Below, one piece after another: positions 34,719 through 43,914 of a stretch of DNA of 64,000 nucleotides; within the stretch, counting starts at the first letter, position 1, and each line of letters begins with the position of its first letter. Source of the DNA: Anaeromusa acidaminophila DSM 3853 (lineage in GTDB: Bacteria; Bacillota; Negativicutes; Anaeromusales; Anaeromusaceae); NCBI RefSeq assembly GCF_000374545.1, contig NZ_KB894583.1:141236-205235 (forward strand), in the 5' to 3' direction. Under the pieces are notes generated by a model, which did no database searches, was not told the origin of the DNA, and worked only from the letters and a program-made list of their open reading frames with translations. The translations under genes were made by a program, and so were the position numbers.

Positions 34719-35973
34719 ACTTCATGCACAGTTTGTTTTTATAAACTTAGTAGTTATTGCATGTGTGTTTTCGGTACTGGCATTAGGAAGCTATTGGTTT
34801 TTACGGGCGCATTTTACGGAGAAAGCGACTTTTTTTGCGGAACGCATGGTTGAGGACGCAGAACGAGGGAGTTTGCCGATGCCGATGCATAATGGTGAAC
34901 AGCCTCCTCCGCCGCCTCCTCCAAGGCCAATGGAATTATACCTGGGAATAGTGGATTCGCAGGGCGCTTTGGCAGGACCCTCTATGGATCCTTGGGCGAG
35001 AGCTATCCCTAATGTGGAAGAAATAACTGCGTTGGTTGCAGCGCAGCATGCAGGGCAAGGCTTTGTGGAGTGGAAGGGGACGGAATACTTCTTTTTTCGC
35101 AAAGGCTTGGAAGACCGTTTCGGCTATATTGTGATGGTGCAGAATTTTGAGCATGATAATGAAATACTGCAGAATCTGATACTAGCTTTATTGGGAACCG
35201 GGTTTGCCTGTATGGTATTGTCTTTACTTGGGAATTTATATTGGGGTCGAAATGCCGTAGAACCGGTTCGCAAAGCGTGGGAGCAGCAGCGTGATTTTTT
35301 GGCGGATGCCTCTCATGAGTTACGGACGCCGTTAACCGTGATTTTGACGAATTTGAGCTTGCTGAGAGATGAACCTGATTCGCAACGATATGGGCGGCGC
35401 CGCTGGCTGGAAAATATGGAAGAAGAAATTCATCATATGAGCGATTTAGTCGACGGCCTTCTTTTTTTAGCTCGCAGCGATGCGAAGCAAAAAGTGTTGA
35501 ACTGCAAGCCGTTTTTGTTATCGGAAAGCATTGCGGGGTTGGTAGCGGCCTTTCGTCCGCTGGCGCGGGGAAAAAAAGTGGAGCTGCGCTTGTCCTGCGA
35601 AGAAGACATTTGGCTGGATGGCGATGAAACCAGAATGCGTCAGGTTGCGGAAAATTTACTGAACAATGCCTTGCGGCATACGCAGGAAGGCGGACGGATT
35701 GAAATTAGTATGGATCGGCAAGATGGAACTATTAGCTTAGTTGTGGCAGATACCGGAGAAGGGATTTGCGCAGAAAATTTGCCGCATATTTTCCAACGCT
35801 TTTATCAAGGAGATCCGTCCCATTCGCGGGGCAAAGGCGGCTTGGGTTTGGCGATTGTCAAAAGCATTGTCGAGAACCACGGCGGCAAGGTGAGTGTAAG
35901 CAGCCAAGTGGGAGAAGGCACTGAGTTTTTGGTGTTTTTACCTGCGTTGACGACTGAGAATATGGGGGAATAA
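34708..35973 (+). CDS. Sensor histidine kinase
   Basis: 421-residue membrane kinase with TM1 at about 9-32, an extracytoplasmic sensor of about 110 residues containing a run of seven prolines near residue 65, TM2 at about 150-175, then HisKA with DASHELRTPLTV (His203) and HATPase with NNALRHT, DTGEGI and KGGLGLAIVKS. ATG 34708 is selected because GGAGAAGG precedes it; ATG 34696 inside the upstream gene would add four residues. It overlaps the OmpR-type regulator gene and is followed after 2 nt by a second regulator gene. The poly-Pro stretch in the sensor domain could bind metal or be a linker; the stimulus is unknown. Confidence 0.92.
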   Translation: MFRRLHAQFVFINLVVIACVFSVLALGSYWFLRAHFTEKATFFAERMVEDAERGSLPMPMHNGEQPPPPPPPRPMELYLGIVDSQGALAGPSMDPWARAIPNVEEITALVAAQHAGQGFVEWKGTEYFFFRKGLEDRFGYIVMVQNFEHDNEILQNLILALLGTGFACMVLSLLGNLYWGRNAVEPVRKAWEQQRDFLADASHELRTPLTVILTNLSLLRDEPDSQRYGRRRWLENMEEEIHHMSDLVDGLLFLARSDAKQKVLNCKPFLLSESIAGLVAAFRPLARGKKVELRLSCEEDIWLDGDETRMRQVAENLLNNALRHTQEGGRIEISMDRQDGTISLVVADTGEGICAENLPHIFQRFYQGDPSHSRGKGGLGLAIVKSIVENHGGKVSVSSQVGEGTEFLVFLPALTTENMGE

Positions 35974-35975
35974 TT

Positions 35976-36710
35976 GTGGAATTGTCAATACAAGCTAATG
36001 AAAGCATGGCTGGGGGCTGGTGGCAGACGCCAACAGCTCCAGGAGAGCCTAGAATTAATTTGCTGGATGAAGATACGGCTTATAGCCAGGTGATGGCTTA
36101 TTGCTTGGAACAGGAAGGTTGGCAGGTGCAATGCTGTCCCCCCGAAGAAAAAGAAGCGTGGCTGCAAGGTGCAAAACCGGATGCCTGGGTTATTGACGGG
36201 GATAGTGCAGAAGGATTTCGCTTAATGCGTGAACTTCGGCGCACGGAGGGAGCTGTGCCGATTGTCTTGACGATGGCGAAGGAGCGTATTTTGGACCGTG
36301 TTACCGCGTTGGAGTTGGGATGTCAGGATTTAGTGATGAAGCCCTTTTCTCCCAAAGAATTGGTTCTGCGGCTGCGGCGCGTTTTGGCGATTCCTAAGCC
36401 AGCGGTAGTTGGTAATGGTATGGTTTCAGAACGAACCTTGCAAATGTACCGTCTTTGCTATGAAGAGCGCAGCGTTGTTGGTGAAGGCGGCGCTATCTAT
36501 CTTACCAATAAAGAGTTTGCTTTAATGGATTGCTTTGCAAAACATAAGGGCGTGGCGCTATCGCGCGATCAGATTTTACGCCATGTATGGGGTGATAGCT
36601 ACTTTGGGTCGGACCGAGTTGTGGATGATTTAGTGCGGCGTACACGGAAAAAACTGCAGGATTTGCGCGTGCAAACCTTATACGGTTATGGATATCGTGT
36701 AAATGCATGA
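35976..36710 (+). CDS. Second OmpR-family response regulator
   Basis: 244 residues with a 26-residue N-terminal extension (MAGGWWQTPTAPGEP) before a receiver that begins INLLDEDTA. The acidic pair, an Asp in AWVIDGDSAEG, Thr in IVLTMAKE and Lys in VMKPFSP are all present, although the sequence is divergent. The winged helix includes LTNKEFALMDCFAKHKGVALSRDQILRHVW and VQTLYGYGYRV. Start GTG 35976 lies 2 nt after the kinase stop with GGGGGA upstream, so translation is coupled. One kinase flanked by two regulators suggests a branched output or a phosphate sink. A terminator follows the gene. Confidence 0.88.
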   Translation: MELSIQANESMAGGWWQTPTAPGEPRINLLDEDTAYSQVMAYCLEQEGWQVQCCPPEEKEAWLQGAKPDAWVIDGDSAEGFRLMRELRRTEGAVPIVLTMAKERILDRVTALELGCQDLVMKPFSPKELVLRLRRVLAIPKPAVVGNGMVSERTLQMYRLCYEERSVVGEGGAIYLTNKEFALMDCFAKHKGVALSRDQILRHVWGDSYFGSDRVVDDLVRRTRKKLQDLRVQTLYGYGYRVNA

Positions 36711-36719
36711 TGTTGTAGG

Positions 36720-36755
36720 AAAGGACTACTTGTTTGAGACAGTAGTCCTTTTTCT
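36720..36755 (+). terminator. Two-component cluster terminator
   Basis: AAGGACTACT pairs with AGTAGTCCTT around TGTTTGAGAC, then five Ts. Confidence 0.85.
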
Positions 36756-36828
36756 CCACAAATTGCTTTGTTCGTTCGGCAGTGAAGCAGGTTTTTGAGG
36801 TATCCATAGGGAACATAGCTTACTTGGC

Positions 36829-36857
36829 TTTAGTTTTTTTCGATTCTGTTCGATAAT
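36829..36857 (+). promoter_or_regulatory. Possible flagellar operon promoter
   Basis: TTTAGT (36829-36834), 17-bp spacer, GATAAT (36852-36857). The TCGATAAT end resembles the -10 of flagellar sigma factor (SigD/FliA) promoters, but no clear TAAA -35 is seen, so either sigma could use it. Confidence 0.35.
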
Positions 36858-36922
36858 ACAAATGAGCATGGACAGCGGGAAAAAATGCGCAGGGATGCGC
36901 GTAGAAAATAGGAGGAAAAAAG

Positions 36923-37366
36923 ATGAGCACAAGCGTAACAGGGACAACCTCGGATTATTGGAAAAACCCTACAGTCGTAGACACTGGTTCGTCAGCAGGC
37001 GGTACGGACAGCCTAAGTACGGTAGATTCTTTTTTGAAAATCCTGGCGACGGAGCTGCAGAACCAAGACCCGACAGAACCGGTCAGCAACACCGAATATG
37101 TAGCGCAGTTGGCGCAGTTCAACAGTTTGCAGCAAATGTCGGCGTTGAATGGTAGCATGAGTAAGTTCCAAGCGTATTCCTTGATTGGCATGCAAGTTTC
37201 TTATACAGCTACCGATTCGGCAGGTACTACTACGAGCGGCACAGGTATTGCTAAGTCGGTTGTGACTAGTGGCAATGACGTGTATGTAATGGTCGACGGG
37301 AACAAAATCAAGCTTTCTTCGATTACGAAAGTGGAAACGCCGACCACAACAACTACTACAGGCTGA
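36923..37366 (+). CDS. flgD: Flagellar hook assembly scaffold FlgD
   Basis: Caps the growing hook and guides FlgE assembly outside the cell; exported by the flagellar type III system. 147 residues with the conserved N-terminal core: VDSFLKILATELQNQDPTEPVSNTEYVAQLAQFNSLQQM. It is short beside E. coli FlgD (231): the C-terminal Tudor/fibronectin-like domain is reduced to about 50 residues and ends in a Thr-rich tail (TPTTTTTTG). Minimal FlgDs of this length are known in Firmicutes. GGAGGAAAAA precedes ATG 36923. First gene of the late flagellar cluster; followed by a 100-nt gap with a hairpin, then flgE. Confidence 0.93.
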   Translation: MSTSVTGTTSDYWKNPTVVDTGSSAGGTDSLSTVDSFLKILATELQNQDPTEPVSNTEYVAQLAQFNSLQQMSALNGSMSKFQAYSLIGMQVSYTATDSAGTTTSGTGIAKSVVTSGNDVYVMVDGNKIKLSSITKVETPTTTTTTG

Positions 37367-37402
37367 ACCTAAGGCGCGGCTGGACTCGCAAGAGAAGCTG
37401 CT

Positions 37403-37446
37403 GCTATTTCGGAATGACCGATGAAATAGCGTTCTATTTTTATTTA
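37403..37446 (+). terminator. Hairpin between flgD and flgE
   Basis: GCTATTTC (37403-37410) pairs with GAAATAGC (37423-37430) around 12 nt, followed by GTTCTATTTTTATTT. It may be a partial terminator or attenuator lowering flgD readthrough; flgE has its own AGGAGG. Confidence 0.5.
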
Positions 37447-37465
37447 AGAGCAGGAGGAATTCATT

Positions 37466-39427
37466 ATGATGATGTCCATGTACTCTGCTGTATCCGGTTT
37501 GAAGTCGCAGCAGACAAAATTGAACGTAATCGGCAACAATGTTGCCAATATCAATACCCTCGGCTATAAAGGCCAAAGCGTTGGTTTCAGTGATTTACTG
37601 AGCCAAACGATTAGCTCCGCCAGTGCTGCAAGGGGTAATCAGGGCGGCACGAACGCTAAGCAGATCGGCCTAGGAGCCCAGGTGGCTTCGATTTCCACCA
37701 ATATGGGTGTGGGCAGCGCCCAATATACGGGCAGTGATCGTGATGCCGCGCTAAGTGGCGATGGCTTTTTTATCGTCCAAGGCGGCGGTACAGGTAAATA
37801 CCAGTTTACCCGGGCGGGAAATTTTGGCGTGGATGTAGACGGAAATTTAGTCGTCAACGGCATGAAGGTTTGCGGCTGGAACGACTACTCGGTGGCGGCT
37901 GACGGGACGATTACCTATAAAACGACGTCTGATGTTGCGGCACTCAATGTTTTCGGTACGGCGCAGAGAACTAAGACTGTAGCTGCCTCGGCTACGACTG
38001 GGGCCATCTCGGTGGGAAGCTTAAACGCCACGGCGTTTGGTTCTACAGTTACTGCCGATGTAGTAGCGCTGGCTGAAGATGGAACTGAAACAACGCAAAC
38101 AATTACTTTTACCAATACGGATGCTGCCGCTCCAATTTTACAGTTAAAGGGGACCTTGAAAACATCAGATACAGGAGCTGCCAAAAAAGAGCTTTCCCTG
38201 GATATTCCTAAAGGTGAAGGATCTACTGAAACCCTTAAGTTTGAATTTGTACAGAGTGCAACCAAAAATGTTTGGAATTGGACTTGTGGCGCTAGTTCTG
38301 GTACGGTTACTTTTGATCCAACCACCGGAGCTGTTACTGGTACTACAGGCGATACGAACGTTCAAGTCGGCGCTAACACGGTTGATGTTAATTTTGCTGC
38401 GCTAACAGGAAGCACAACGAGTTCGCTAAGTGTAGCGGATATTGACAGTACGTGGACATGGAGCGGTGGCGGTAGTTCAGGAACGATTGTATATAATGCG
38501 TTGACAGGCAAAATTAAAAGTGGTGATTCTGGTCGTATTAATATGACAGGCACTCCGCCTCAATATGTTGATTTGTACTTCAATGGAGCAGTTAGCACGA
38601 TTGCCGCAGCAACCAAAATAGAAATGGTAGAAGACGGCAAAGTGGGCGGCGAAGAAACGGTTGTGGTAAACAAACGAACTTTAGCGCCGGAAGCGACTAC
38701 GTTTGCCAATCTCGCTGGCAATCTGGATACCTCGTCAACGACAGCAGCAACGACAGTGACGGTATTTGACTCGCTGGGCGCTTCCTATGATGTGAAAATT
38801 ACGTTTACCAAAGACAGTACTGCAGCTAACACCTGGAACTGGGTCACCTCTTCGACCGATGGCAGTATTGGAGTTGGCGGCAGAGGAACGATTGAGTTCA
38901 ACGAAGACGGGACGATTACTAGCGGTGGTAAGGGATCTCTTTTGATTGCGACGACGAATGGCTCGGATGTAATTAGTGCTAGCTTAGATTTATCCGGTAT
39001 CTGTCAATATAAGACTAGTACCGGATCCAGCAGTGTGACAGTGGGAAGCAAAGATGGTTACACTTCCGGTTCGTTGCAGGACTTTAGTATTGGCACGGAT
39101 GGTATTATCATGGGCAGCTACAGCAATGGACAGAAGCAGCCTTTAGGGGATTTGGGATTGGCTGTATTTACGAACTCACAGGGCCTAGAAAAAATCGGGG
39201 ATAATCTGTATACAACGACTGTTAACTCGGGGGACTATACTGGTGCAGTTGAAGTTGGCACTAATGGCGCAGGCGGTTTGACAACGGGCGCTCTGGAAAT
39301 GTCTAATGTGGATTTGGCGAATGAGTTTAGTGAAATGATGATTACCCAGCGTGCTTACCAGGCGAACAGTAAAATTATTACTACGTCGGATACGCTGCTG
39401 GAAACTCTGATTAATATGTCCCGTTAA
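37466..39427 (+). CDS. flgE: Flagellar hook protein FlgE
   Basis: Main structural protein of the hook, exported by the flagellar apparatus. The 653 residues begin with the axial-family N terminus (MYSAVSGLKSQQTKLNVIGNNVANINTLGYK) and end with the matching C terminus (ALEMSNVDLANEFSEMMITQRAYQANSKIITTSDTLLETLINM). It is much longer than E. coli FlgE (402); the extra residues are in the surface domains D1-D3, where Thr/Ser/Gly-rich repeats of the type TxTWxWTxxSxxG recur. ATG 37466 follows AGGAGG by eight bases; ATGs at 37469 and 37478 are alternatives. FlgF/FlgG are not present here. Confidence 0.95.
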   Translation: MMMSMYSAVSGLKSQQTKLNVIGNNVANINTLGYKGQSVGFSDLLSQTISSASAARGNQGGTNAKQIGLGAQVASISTNMGVGSAQYTGSDRDAALSGDGFFIVQGGGTGKYQFTRAGNFGVDVDGNLVVNGMKVCGWNDYSVAADGTITYKTTSDVAALNVFGTAQRTKTVAASATTGAISVGSLNATAFGSTVTADVVALAEDGTETTQTITFTNTDAAAPILQLKGTLKTSDTGAAKKELSLDIPKGEGSTETLKFEFVQSATKNVWNWTCGASSGTVTFDPTTGAVTGTTGDTNVQVGANTVDVNFAALTGSTTSSLSVADIDSTWTWSGGGSSGTIVYNALTGKIKSGDSGRINMTGTPPQYVDLYFNGAVSTIAAATKIEMVEDGKVGGEETVVVNKRTLAPEATTFANLAGNLDTSSTTAATTVTVFDSLGASYDVKITFTKDSTAANTWNWVTSSTDGSIGVGGRGTIEFNEDGTITSGGKGSLLIATTNGSDVISASLDLSGICQYKTSTGSSSVTVGSKDGYTSGSLQDFSIGTDGIIMGSYSNGQKQPLGDLGLAVFTNSQGLEKIGDNLYTTTVNSGDYTGAVEVGTNGAGGLTTGALEMSNVDLANEFSEMMITQRAYQANSKIITTSDTLLETLINMSR

Positions 39428-39448
39428 TGAGCGGAAAGGAGCAGGCAG

Positions 39449-40945
39449 ATGAGCACAATCTGGAGCGGCTATAGCGTCTCCTATTCCGGCATGTCGACAG
39501 CCCAGCGTTCGCTGGGCGTCACAAGCAGTAATATCAGTAACACCAGTACCGAAGGGTATACTCGCAAACGGGCGGTAGGGCAAGACCTTTATGTAAGCGG
39601 AGATGGTTCTAATACGGGGATTGGCGCAACTGTACAATCTATACTGCGTGTTCGCAACCAGTTTTTAGACCTTCAATATCGGGAGCAAAATACGGACACA
39701 GGCTACGCTCAGGGAAAGAGCAGCTTATTGGCGAGTATGCAGGAAGTCATTAATGAATTCAATGCTATCGATAAGACGTCTGCAAGCACTAGCAATAATG
39801 GGCTTCAGGAAACCATGAATAAGTTTCTAAACAGCTGGACGGAACTGTCGAAAGACCCTGCCAGCGCCAGCTGCAAAAGCTCGGTCTTGGAGAATGCAGA
39901 CTCGATGTTAGGCGCATTCAATGAAATGGCGACTACGCTCTTAACCTTACGGGAAAGCATGGCGAACAATGTGCGGGACGGCGTAGATGATGTAAATAAT
40001 TTGGCCAGTCAAATTGCTATGTTGAATGACCATATATTACAAGCGGAAACCCGCAATGTAGAAGCCAGTGACTTGCGGGATGCCCGGGATTTGCTGATTG
40101 ATAAAGTTAGTTCATTGGTTAACATTACAACAGCGGAACAAGAAAATGGTATAGTGAATGTTTATATCAATGGAGTCAGTCTGGTAAGCGAGAATAAGGC
40201 GAGGGAAGTGGAGGCGACCGGTTTAGGAACGGCCAAGAATCCAATTAAAGTGCAATGGAAAGGTTTAAACGAAGAGGTATCGCTGACTGGCGGCGCATTA
40301 CGATTCTATTTAGATGAAGCTAACCCGAATGGTGTAGATGATATTGCTATCACTACAACTCCAACGTATACGCCGTATGATTGGTCGACAACAGCGAATA
40401 GAAGCGCACTGACGACGATGACCAACGGCTTAAATGATTTACTGGTGACTTTTGCGACCGCAGTCAATAATATCTACAATCCTACTCATGCTGTTGGTCA
40501 AGATTTCTTTACGACTATTGACGCTACTGCGTCTATGGGCTTGAAAAACGTGCAAGTCAATGCTGATTACGAAGCGGACTATACAAAAATAAAGGCCAAT
40601 AGTGATGGAACAGCTGGTAATAACGACATTGCTAAGGCCCTTGGCGTTTTGAGCAGTCAAAGCGGCTTGTATCAATGCGACGGCATTTCCATGAATATGA
40701 ATACCTTTTACTCGGCTTTTGTTTCTTGGTTGGGAACGACTGGCGATACGGCAACGGCGAATTATACCACGCAAAGCGGTCTGCTGACGCAGATTCAAAC
40801 GCAGCGCAATGGTTTGAGCTCGGTATCATTGGATGACGAGATGTCGACCATGATCACGTATCAACATGCTTACAGTGCAAGCGCGCGGGTTATGAATGTC
40901 GTGGATACGCTGGTGGCGGGATTGATTTCGGATTTAGGCGGCTGA
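39449..40945 (+). CDS. flgK: Flagellar hook-associated protein FlgK (paralogue 1)
   Basis: HAP1, first junction protein between hook and filament. The 498 residues show the FlgK N terminus (SYSGMSTAQRSLGVTSSNISNTSTEGYTRK), the central LQETMNKFLNSWTELSKDPAS and DLRDARDLLIDKVSSLVNI segments, and the C terminus GLSSVSLDDEMSTMITYQHAYSASARVMNVVDTL. Lys/Ser-rich middle domain is typical. It directly precedes a second FlgK-type gene (15 nt gap) with which it shares all these landmarks, so the two are paralogues. AAAGGAG precedes ATG 39449. Which one forms the actual HAP1 ring cannot be decided from sequence. Confidence 0.93.
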   Translation: MSTIWSGYSVSYSGMSTAQRSLGVTSSNISNTSTEGYTRKRAVGQDLYVSGDGSNTGIGATVQSILRVRNQFLDLQYREQNTDTGYAQGKSSLLASMQEVINEFNAIDKTSASTSNNGLQETMNKFLNSWTELSKDPASASCKSSVLENADSMLGAFNEMATTLLTLRESMANNVRDGVDDVNNLASQIAMLNDHILQAETRNVEASDLRDARDLLIDKVSSLVNITTAEQENGIVNVYINGVSLVSENKAREVEATGLGTAKNPIKVQWKGLNEEVSLTGGALRFYLDEANPNGVDDIAITTTPTYTPYDWSTTANRSALTTMTNGLNDLLVTFATAVNNIYNPTHAVGQDFFTTIDATASMGLKNVQVNADYEADYTKIKANSDGTAGNNDIAKALGVLSSQSGLYQCDGISMNMNTFYSAFVSWLGTTGDTATANYTTQSGLLTQIQTQRNGLSSVSLDDEMSTMITYQHAYSASARVMNVVDTLVAGLISDLGG

Positions 40946-40960
40946 TGGGAGGGCTAGCAA

Positions 40961-42511
40961 ATGGCATCAACTTTTTTTGGAGTGAGTATAGCAAATAGCG
41001 GCCTGCGCAGCAGTCAGGCCGCCTTGACTACAACTAGTAATAACGTAGCCAATGTGAAGACCACCGGCTATTCCCGTCAGGTTGTGACCCAGGTGGCAGC
41101 CGGCGCTGCTGCTGTTTATAACGGCAGCGGCATCATTGGCGGCGGTTCGGAAGTGACAGCCATTGAGAGGGAACGAAATTGGCGTTTGGACCAAAGCTAC
41201 TGGTCGCAGAATACTGTACAGACTACATGGCAGACGAAATCGGATACAATGTCACAAATTGAGTCGGTTTTCGGCGAACCGTCGGATAATGGCTTTACAA
41301 CAATGATGAAAAATTTTCATGACGCTTTGGAGAACTTGAGTAAGGCCTCGCCTGATCCGTCAGTGCGAACGACTGTAGAATCTTATGGAGAAGCTTTTTG
41401 TCAGTATCTGCATGATGCAGCGGCGACGCTACAGGCGCAGCGTGAAGGTGTTAATCAAGATGTCAAAGCCAGCGTGGATCAGATTAATTCCTATGCCAAG
41501 CAGTTGGCAGATTTGAATCAAACCATCGCCCAGGCGAAAGCCAGCGGTTCGGCAGCCAATGAACTGCAGGATCAGAGAGACTTGCTGCTGGATAAGCTGT
41601 CGGCGGTTACTGGCATTACGGTGACGAAAACGGCTCAAAATGGAGATGAAAGCAATCCGATTTGGTCGGTGAGTATTGGCAGTCAGATGCTTGTTAATGG
41701 TGGGAGTTACGATACGATTAAATGCACAGCAGGAACTGACAATATGTTTACCCTTCAATGGGAGAAAGCAGGAGATGTCTTTGTTCCTAATGGCGGTTCC
41801 CTGGGTTCGCAGCTAGAGCTGCGGGATGGTACTGGCACGGGTGGGACTTATCAAGGAGTTCCCTATTACCAGGCACAGTTGGATGAATTTGCACGGACCT
41901 TTGCGCGTTCCTTCAATGAAGGAAGTACTACCAGTACCACTAGCCAAAAAGGCGGGCATGCAACTGGGTATGGCGCCGATGGTTCTACAGGGTTGTGCTT
42001 TTTCACTTCATCTACGAACAACAGCACGGCTGCGTTTCGGGCCATTGACAATATCGGTAGCGATGCTTTTGATAACCAATATGCTACGATAACGGCAGCG
42101 AATATTTCTGTGTCCTCGGACATTAAAGACAATGTAGCGAAGATTGCTGCAGCTAGTGCTAACCCTACAACGACTTCTGGCGAGAGCGATAACAACAATG
42201 CCAAAGCCTTGGCAGACTTGCTGCAATCGAAAAATTGCATGGGTACAGACAAGGGGACGCCGGAAGATGCTATTAACGCTATTGTTACGACGATGGGTAC
42301 GAACAGTGCCTATGCGAAACGCATGGCTACGAACTTGAGCTCGGCGGTGGCCACGATTTCGACGCGGCGTTCGTCCGTATCTGGCGTGTCAACAAATGAA
42401 GAAGCTTCGAACTTGACGATGTATCAGCAGGCTTATGAGTCATCGGCAAAGGTGCTGAATACGTGGGATGATATTTATACGACTACCTTGGATTTGTTAA
42501 ACGGTGATTAA
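40961..42511 (+). CDS. flgK: Flagellar hook-associated protein FlgK (paralogue 2)
   Basis: 516 residues with the FlgK layout: N terminus GVSIANSGLRSSQAALTTTSNNVANVKTTGYSRQ, the HAP1 core LQDQRDLLLDKLSAVTGI and FHDALENLSKASPDPSVRT, and the C terminus SVSGVSTNEEASNLTMYQQAYESSAKVLNTWDDIYTTTLDLL. The N-terminal box and overall order match the upstream paralogue, but identity outside the ends is low, so the duplication is old. GGGAGG lies eight bases before ATG 40961. The C-terminal D0 helix in both copies fits HAP1 rather than FlgL. A pair of HAP1 proteins may build a composite junction or serve different filaments. Confidence 0.9.
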   Translation: MASTFFGVSIANSGLRSSQAALTTTSNNVANVKTTGYSRQVVTQVAAGAAAVYNGSGIIGGGSEVTAIERERNWRLDQSYWSQNTVQTTWQTKSDTMSQIESVFGEPSDNGFTTMMKNFHDALENLSKASPDPSVRTTVESYGEAFCQYLHDAAATLQAQREGVNQDVKASVDQINSYAKQLADLNQTIAQAKASGSAANELQDQRDLLLDKLSAVTGITVTKTAQNGDESNPIWSVSIGSQMLVNGGSYDTIKCTAGTDNMFTLQWEKAGDVFVPNGGSLGSQLELRDGTGTGGTYQGVPYYQAQLDEFARTFARSFNEGSTTSTTSQKGGHATGYGADGSTGLCFFTSSTNNSTAAFRAIDNIGSDAFDNQYATITAANISVSSDIKDNVAKIAAASANPTTTSGESDNNNAKALADLLQSKNCMGTDKGTPEDAINAIVTTMGTNSAYAKRMATNLSSAVATISTRRSSVSGVSTNEEASNLTMYQQAYESSAKVLNTWDDIYTTTLDLLNGD

Positions 42512-42540
42512 GCCGTTTGAGCCGGAAAGGAGTGAACCAG

Positions 42541-43899
42541 ATGCGTATTACCAATAATATGATGTTTGACAGCAGTATCCGCAATCTGAATAATAACTTG
42601 CAGCGTCTCAGCGATGCGCAGACCAAATATTCGACACAATCGAAGATCCAGGTGCCCTCGGACGATCCGGTCATTGCCACGCGCGCCATTAAGTATCGCG
42701 ATTATGTGGCTGATGTGGAACAATACCAGAAAAATACGTCTGATGCGACGTCCTGGATGCAGGTAACTGACGACGCGCTCCAGGGTGTTGCGGATTATAT
42801 GACCCGCTTGAAGGAGCTGGTTGTTAACGGTGCCAATGATACTAACTCTACTGCCAGTAAAACGGCGATTGCGGACGAGATTAAGGAGATTCGCAAAGGG
42901 ATTATTGATACGATGAATACGTCGTATGCTGGTCGCTATGTCTTTGCAGGGTATAATACAGATGAGGCTCCGTATAAGCTGGTAACCGAAACCTTGAGCA
43001 GTGGAGCTACTGTAGATAAAGTATTCTACAAGGGGCAGAGCCTTAGCGTGGGAGGGCCTGTGTCAACCTCGGTGTCTGACGCTGACATTCTAACGTTTTG
43101 TGATGATAAGGTAGCTAAGTCGACGCCGGTATATAATCAGATGGGAACGTGGACCTTGACGGCTAATGGTATAGAGTGCTCAGTGGACTTAAGTACGGTA
43201 ACAAGTGTGGCTACATTGCAATCTGCCATTGATACAGCGGCAGGAATAGGAACCTTTACGGTAGGAACGAACGGTTCTGGCTATTTAACATTAACGCCGG
43301 CAGGCACTGTTGCTTCTTATAAAATCGGTTCACAAAGCGATTTAGGATTTGCTTCTTCATACAAGTCCGGTTCGACTGCCCAGGATATTAGCTATCATGT
43401 AAGCAACGGTAGCGAAGTAAAGGTCAATGTTGAAGGACAAAATGTGATTGGCTGGTCTGGGGATTCGACTAGTGGCGGTTATACGTCTGCAGGGACGAAT
43501 CTTTTTGATACTCTTGATAAAATTTTGCTTGGCTTAAGCGGCGAATCTTCTTATAAAGTGGCTACTAACTCTGGTGGTGTGTGGTCGGTGCAGACCTTGC
43601 CGACGTCGACGCAAACTAGCAGTCAGTTAGTTAGTGCTTGTCTTGGTGACCTGGAAAAAGACTTGGACCGTCTAACAAAGTCCCAATCGGAGCTTGGAGC
43701 ACGCATGAATTACGTGGATTCCACTGACAGTCGTCTGGCGAGTAATGAAATCACCTTTACGAAGTTGCAAAGCAACAATGAAGACATTGATGTGGCCAAG
43801 GCTTCGGTGGAGGTCAGCTCAGCGCAGTCGGTTTATGAAGCGGCATTGTCGGTAACAGCTAAGGTGACTAAAGCGTCCTTGGTTGATTATCTGCGGTAA
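42541..43899 (+). CDS. flgL: Flagellar hook-associated protein FlgL
   Basis: HAP3, second junction protein under the filament. 452 residues with the flagellin-like N terminus MRITNNMMFDSSIRNLNNNLQRLSDAQTKYSTQSKI, then SDDPVIATRAIKYRDYVADVEQYQ, the FAGYNTDEAPYK segment typical of FlgL, and the C terminus DIDVAKASVEVSSAQSVYEAALSVTAKVTKASLVDYL. The middle holds a large insertion compared with E. coli FlgL (317). ATG 42541 follows AAAGGAG by eight bases; the ATG at 42517 sits without such a site. In operon with the FlgK genes and followed 15 nt later by fliD. Confidence 0.94.
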   Translation: MRITNNMMFDSSIRNLNNNLQRLSDAQTKYSTQSKIQVPSDDPVIATRAIKYRDYVADVEQYQKNTSDATSWMQVTDDALQGVADYMTRLKELVVNGANDTNSTASKTAIADEIKEIRKGIIDTMNTSYAGRYVFAGYNTDEAPYKLVTETLSSGATVDKVFYKGQSLSVGGPVSTSVSDADILTFCDDKVAKSTPVYNQMGTWTLTANGIECSVDLSTVTSVATLQSAIDTAAGIGTFTVGTNGSGYLTLTPAGTVASYKIGSQSDLGFASSYKSGSTAQDISYHVSNGSEVKVNVEGQNVIGWSGDSTSGGYTSAGTNLFDTLDKILLGLSGESSYKVATNSGGVWSVQTLPTSTQTSSQLVSACLGDLEKDLDRLTKSQSELGARMNYVDSTDSRLASNEITFTKLQSNNEDIDVAKASVEVSSAQSVYEAALSVTAKVTKASLVDYLR

Positions 43900-43914
43900 G
43901 GAGGATTATGCTTT

